The notes under the pieces were generated by a model. That model did not search any database, had not been told where the DNA came from, and saw nothing but the letters and a program-made list of their open reading frames with translations. Both the position numbers and the translations under genes were made by a program. Source: Candidatus Zixiibacteriota bacterium (lineage in GTDB: Bacteria; Zixibacteria; MSB-5A5; GN15; FEB-12). Taken from it: a stretch of 40,234 nucleotides of DNA. Where the stretch lies: positions 1 to 40,234 of the forward strand of contig JAWXAN010000014.1 in assembly GCA_034439475.1 (NCBI GenBank). Reading direction: 5' to 3'. This document shows positions 38,149-40,234 of the stretch, piece after piece (position 1 is the first letter of the stretch; the number at the start of each line of letters is the position of its first letter).

Positions 38149-39086
38149 TATTCTTCCCCTTCTTCTTTGCGACCTGAAAGCAGATAGAGAACAGCCATCC
38201 GCACAGCCTGCCCGTTGGTAACTTGCTCCAATATGACGGATTTGTCGCCATCGGCAACTTCGCTGGTAATTTCCACGCCGCGATTAATCGGCCCAGGGTG
38301 CATTATGGTGTAATCTTTGTTGAGGCGTCGAAGCCGCTCTTTTGTGATCCCAAAAAGATTTGTGTACTCGCGATTTGAGGGAAACAGTCCCCCTTGCTGG
38401 CGTTCCAACTGTATCCGCATGATATTGACCACATCGGCGCCATCAAGGGCTTCATCAATATTTGAGTAAACATCACAGCCAAATTTCTCGACTTCGTAGG
38501 GCATAAGTGTGCTCGGCCCGCAAAGCGCAACCGATGCTCCCATTGTTTTCAGCCCCCAAATATTTGAGCGAATAACGCGCGAGTGTTTGACATCGCCAAC
38601 AAGCACCACGCGAAGTCCGTCGAGTCGGCCGTATTTTTTCCGGATAGTATACATGTCGAGAAGACCTTGGGTGGGATGCTCATGCGCTCCATCGCCGGCA
38701 TTAATAATATTGGCCTGCATACATTGTGTCAGAAAGTATGGTACCCCGGTCGATTGATGCCGCACGACGACCATATCGATTTTCATGGCTTCGATGTTTT
38801 GCACCGTGTCGCGAAGGCTTTCTCCTTTTTTTACCGATGACCCAGAGGGCGAGAAGTTCACCGTGTCAGCAGAGAGACGCTTTTCGGCCAGTTCAAATGA
38901 GATGCGAGTGCGGGTCGAATTTTCATAGAAGAGGTTGACAACTGTGATACCGCGTAGGGTCGGGAGTTTCTTGATTGTCCGGCCAAGAACCTCGCTAAAG
39001 GTATCGGAAGCATCAAGAATCTTGGTTATATCCTCTTTGGGGACGTTTTCAAGTCCAAGCAAATGCCGTGATGAAAGCAGGCTCAT
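38148..39086 (-). CDS. pyrB: Aspartate carbamoyltransferase, catalytic subunit
   Basis: PyrB condenses carbamoyl phosphate and aspartate to carbamoyl-aspartate. The 312 residues contain the carbamoyl-phosphate site STRTR (57-61, in NLFYENSTRTRISFELAE), the HPTQGLLDMYTI motif, GDVKHSRVIRSN and the C-terminal MHPGPINRGVEIT. No pyrI regulatory subunit is seen in the window. It overlaps pyrR by four bases (ATGA, 39083-39086) and pyrC by one, so the genes are translationally coupled. Confidence 0.96.
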   Translation of the reverse strand: MSLLSSRHLLGLENVPKEDITKILDASDTFSEVLGRTIKKLPTLRGITVVNLFYENSTRTRISFELAEKRLSADTVNFSPSGSSVKKGESLRDTVQNIEAMKIDMVVVRHQSTGVPYFLTQCMQANIINAGDGAHEHPTQGLLDMYTIRKKYGRLDGLRVVLVGDVKHSRVIRSNIWGLKTMGASVALCGPSTLMPYEVEKFGCDVYSNIDEALDGADVVNIMRIQLERQQGGLFPSNREYTNLFGITKERLRRLNKDYTIMHPGPINRGVEITSEVADGDKSVILEQVTNGQAVRMAVLYLLSGRKEEGEE

Positions 39087-39727
39087 TTCTTGCCTCCCTT
39101 CTTTGCGGTAGCGGGCTTCGCCGTGCCTTTAGCCCGTTTGCCGGCACTGTCGTTGGTTCTTTCAACTGACGGGCGCGCGGATTCCGGCGGACGCTTGCTG
39201 ATGTACACTCGGTCAGTCCCTTCCCTTTCGGTGACTTCAAGAATGACCCTGTCAGTGCGGGAAGTAGGGATATTGACCCCCACATAGTCGGCTTTAATCG
39301 GCAATTCGCGGTGTCCGCGATCCACAAGCACTGCCAGTTGGATTGAACGCGGACGACCGAAATCGATTATCTGGTCAAGAGCCGCGCGGACTGTCCGGCC
39401 GGTGAAAAGCACATCATCGACTAAAATGATATTCTTATTAAGCACCGAGAATAGAATGTCAGTGCGCTGTATAATCGGTTGGTCGAGATTGGAGTGAATG
39501 TCATCGCGATACAGGCCAATATCCATAAGACCAACAGGGACGTTGACTTTTTCGAGCTGTTCGATAATGGCCGCGATGCGTTTGGCCAATATGGCGCCGC
39601 GGGTTATTACGCCAATGATAGCGATTGTCTCGGCGCCGCCATTATTCTCGACAATCTCGTGCGCAATGCGTGTTAGGGCTCGACTTATCTTTTTTTCATC
39701 GAGCACGATGTCCGTCTGCGTTGGCAA
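39083..39727 (-). CDS. pyrR: Bifunctional pyr operon regulator / uracil phosphoribosyltransferase PyrR
   Basis: PyrR binds a leader RNA of pyr operons when UMP/UTP is high and also has uracil phosphoribosyltransferase fold and activity. The core shows DEKKISRALTRIAHEIVENN, the PRPP loop VDDVLFTGRTVRAALD and VDRGHRELPIKADYVG. The start is placed at TTG 39727, 6 bases after a GGAGGT (39734-39739); it gives the family's natural N-terminus, whereas ATG 39805 has no site and adds an unrelated sequence. After about residue 178 there is a basic Ala/Lys/Arg tail of about 35 residues (ESARPSVERT.. AKKGGKK), longer than in well-studied PyrR and perhaps helping RNA contact. First gene of pyrR-pyrB-pyrC-nitrilase. 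Confidence 0.93.
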   Translation of the reverse strand: MPTQTDIVLDEKKISRALTRIAHEIVENNGGAETIAIIGVITRGAILAKRIAAIIEQLEKVNVPVGLMDIGLYRDDIHSNLDQPIIQRTDILFSVLNKNIILVDDVLFTGRTVRAALDQIIDFGRPRSIQLAVLVDRGHRELPIKADYVGVNIPTSRTDRVILEVTEREGTDRVYISKRPPESARPSVERTNDSAGKRAKGTAKPATAKKGGKK

Positions 39728-39733
39728 GCGGGT

Positions 39734-39739
39734 ACCTCC
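39734..39739 (-). promoter_or_regulatory. Ribosome-binding site deciding the pyrR TTG start
   Basis: GGAGGT on the minus strand, 6 bases before the TTG at 39727. No comparable site precedes ATG 39805, so this site selects the shorter PyrR. Confidence 0.8.
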
Positions 39740-39833
39740 GGAATGTATTATAAACAATGATAGGATTATAGTATGCGAAGCCGCCAATTGGCGGACGAGA
39801 GTCATTGAAAGAATTATTTATCATGCAGTATTC

Positions 39834-39866
39834 CCTTTAGAAATCTCACCGGATTTCCTTAAAAGG
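39834..39866 (-). promoter_or_regulatory. PyrR-binding loop candidate in pyr operon leader
   Basis: On the minus-strand RNA a lower stem CCUUU / AAAGG encloses an asymmetric bulge (UAAGG on one side, CU on the other) and an upper stem AAAUC / GAUUU with hexaloop CGGUGA. The known PyrR-binding loop has loop CNGNGA on a stem ARUC/GGYU with an asymmetric internal bulge below. Here the loop matches at every fixed position, and the one stem difference (U-A in place of U-G) keeps pairing. It lies just after the likely start of transcription (about 39868) and about 107 bases before the TTG of pyrR. Confidence 0.7.
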
Positions 39867-39874
39867 TTGGAGTG

Positions 39875-39902
39875 AGTATACGGGATTGGCGGACAGAGTC
39901 AA
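39875..39902 (-). promoter_or_regulatory. Sigma70-type promoter of pyr operon
   Basis: TTGACT (39897-39902) and TATACT (39875-39880) on the minus strand, separated by 16 bases. Transcription would begin near 39868, a few bases before the PyrR-binding-loop candidate. Confidence 0.7.
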
Positions 39903-39950
39903 GTGTCGGGGGGATTATTTTTTGCGGGGGAATAAAACATGTGCAGTGAC

Positions 39951-39963
39951 GGGCGAGGGCGCC
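39951..39963 (+). repeat. GGGCGAGGGCGCC repeat
   Basis: An exact copy of 19028-19040, 21 kb away, and present in inverted form (12 of 13 bases) at 18998-19009. Confidence 0.65.
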
Positions 39964-40081
39964 GGGTTCTATTGTCCTTGTAGCGATTCCGCCACCGCGG
40001 ACTGCGGTTCAGCGATTCTTTCTTCTCTTTGAATATATTTTCATCCTGCCGGCTCCAAAGTATAGAGGGAAAAGGGAAGAT

Positions 40082-40117
40082 CACACCGTCCCGACGAATG
40101 TCGGGAGTGTGGTACAA
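40082..40117. repeat. Hairpin with GTGTGGTACAA edge
   Basis: Arms CACAC (40082-40086) plus TCCCGAC (40089-40095) pair with GTCGGGA (40100-40106) plus GTGTG (40107-40111), loop GAAT, with a 2-base bulge. The right edge continues into GGTACAA, giving a 14-base match to the repeat at 13886-13901. Confidence 0.65.
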
Positions 40118-40139
40118 ATTGGCGGGTTCGCGGACGGAT

Positions 40140-40234
40140 TGATCTTGCCCCAATTTAGTGAACAGTTTGCTAAGGTTGGATTAGCTTGGCACTGGAGGTA
40201 CTATCGATGGACAGACGCAGACAATTTGATCGGG
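40140..40234 (+). mobile_element. IS3-family insertion sequence, 5' end, cut by window edge
   Basis: A 25-base terminal end (40140-40164) resembling the left-hand IS end (20 of 25 positions), then a leader with GGAGGT (40194-40199), then the start of orfA at 40207. The rest lies beyond the window. The leader differs from the left-hand element, so these are related but distinct IS elements rather than two copies of one. Confidence 0.75.
40207..40234 (+). CDS. IS3-family transposase OrfA, first nine codons
   Basis: ATG at 40207 begins MDRRRQFDR, comparable to the KRRSFDR start of the left-hand orfA. GGAGGT lies 7 bases upstream. Only nine codons are inside the window, so the call leans on the IS end just before it. 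Confidence 0.6.

Larger units (their letters stand above)
39905..40139. other. Intergenic stretch with repeats
   Basis: About 235 bases between the pyr promoter and the right-hand IS. No gene is seen. It contains a copy of the GGGCGAGGGCGCC repeat (39951-39963), a CACAC-CG-TCCCGAC hairpin at 40082-40111 and a GGAGTGTGGTACAA element at 40104-40117. Confidence 0.55.

Noticed and set aside
39728-39805. PyrR starting at ATG 39805
   Set aside because: No ribosome site, and 26 additional residues not found in PyrR; the TTG at 39727 has a well placed GGAGGT.
1-40234. CRISPR array
   Set aside because: No regularly spaced direct repeats were seen; the repeats present are palindromic, few and irregularly spaced.
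1-40234. The whole window as a composite IS3 transposon
   Set aside because: The two IS elements differ in leader and orfA start, and the interior is dominated by housekeeping genes (glycolysis, wall growth, pyrimidines).

Overview
The window reads as one chromosomal segment of a Gram-negative bacterium, probably from the FCB side of the tree and possibly a Zixibacteria-like candidate phylum. That placement is inference. It rests on a secreted protein ending in dockerin-like EF-hand repeats, a very large Ser/Thr kinase joined to a FlgO/TolB-like region and TPRs, an outer-membrane barrel protein, RodA/PBP2/MreCD elongation genes, and many short GC-rich palindromes between genes. Coding density is high, and most genes lie on the minus strand in tightly packed, often overlapping runs.

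Layout. Positions 1-325 are the 5' end of an IS3-family element running off the left edge. A related but distinct IS3 element starts at 40140 and runs off the right edge, so the two transposases point outward. From 0.4 to 14 kb the genes are small, mostly single units: a hypothetical protein, a cupin lipoprotein, a dockerin-bearing secreted protein, CrcB, a secreted lysine-tailed protein, a bacilliredoxin, a pterin carbinolamine dehydratase, an IS3 relic, a CxxC protein, a DUF2238 membrane protein, two tandem ferritin-like Tat-type proteins, FdxA, the kinase-TPR protein, a nitroreductase and two overlapping orphan genes. From 14.2 to 18.6 kb there is a glycolytic run on the minus strand (barrel protein-gap-pgk-tpiA-secG) followed by tRNA-Leu(GAG). 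From 19.1 to 25.0 kb is the cell-elongation run mreC-mreD-mrdA-rodA, with a retropepsin-like protein translationally close behind it. EIIA (PtsN type) and accA follow upstream. From 26.6 to 34.8 kb is a lipid-linked glycan or envelope-glycosylation region: a WecA/TagO-type initiating transferase, three GT2 transferases including a dolichyl-phosphate-mannose-synthase type, a YfhO-type membrane protein, an LPG-synthase-TM/flippase-type protein and a double-GNAT protein. A short plus-strand pair at 35.1-36.1 kb ends in a frameshifted DUF421 (YetF) gene. The window closes with a pyrimidine operon, pyrR-pyrB-pyrC-nitrilase.

How the genes fit together. gap/pgk/tpiA cover the triose part of glycolysis. 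mreCD/mrdA/rodA build the lateral wall, and the undecaprenyl-phosphate-using WecA homologue and GT2 genes next to them draw on the same lipid carrier. The pyr operon has a recognisable promoter and a leader hairpin whose loop and stem fit the PyrR-binding loop, so pyrR probably controls its own operon through RNA.

The most rewarding places for a second look are the PyrR-type leader (39834-39866), the apparent leaderless start of fdxA, the single-base frameshift in the DUF421 gene, the dispersed GC-rich palindromes sharing a GTGTGGTAC core, the secG-tRNA-Leu(GAG) linkage, the retropepsin-like gene coupled to rodA and the overlapping orphan pair at 13.1-13.7 kb. I saw no CRISPR array, no phage module and no obvious defence island.
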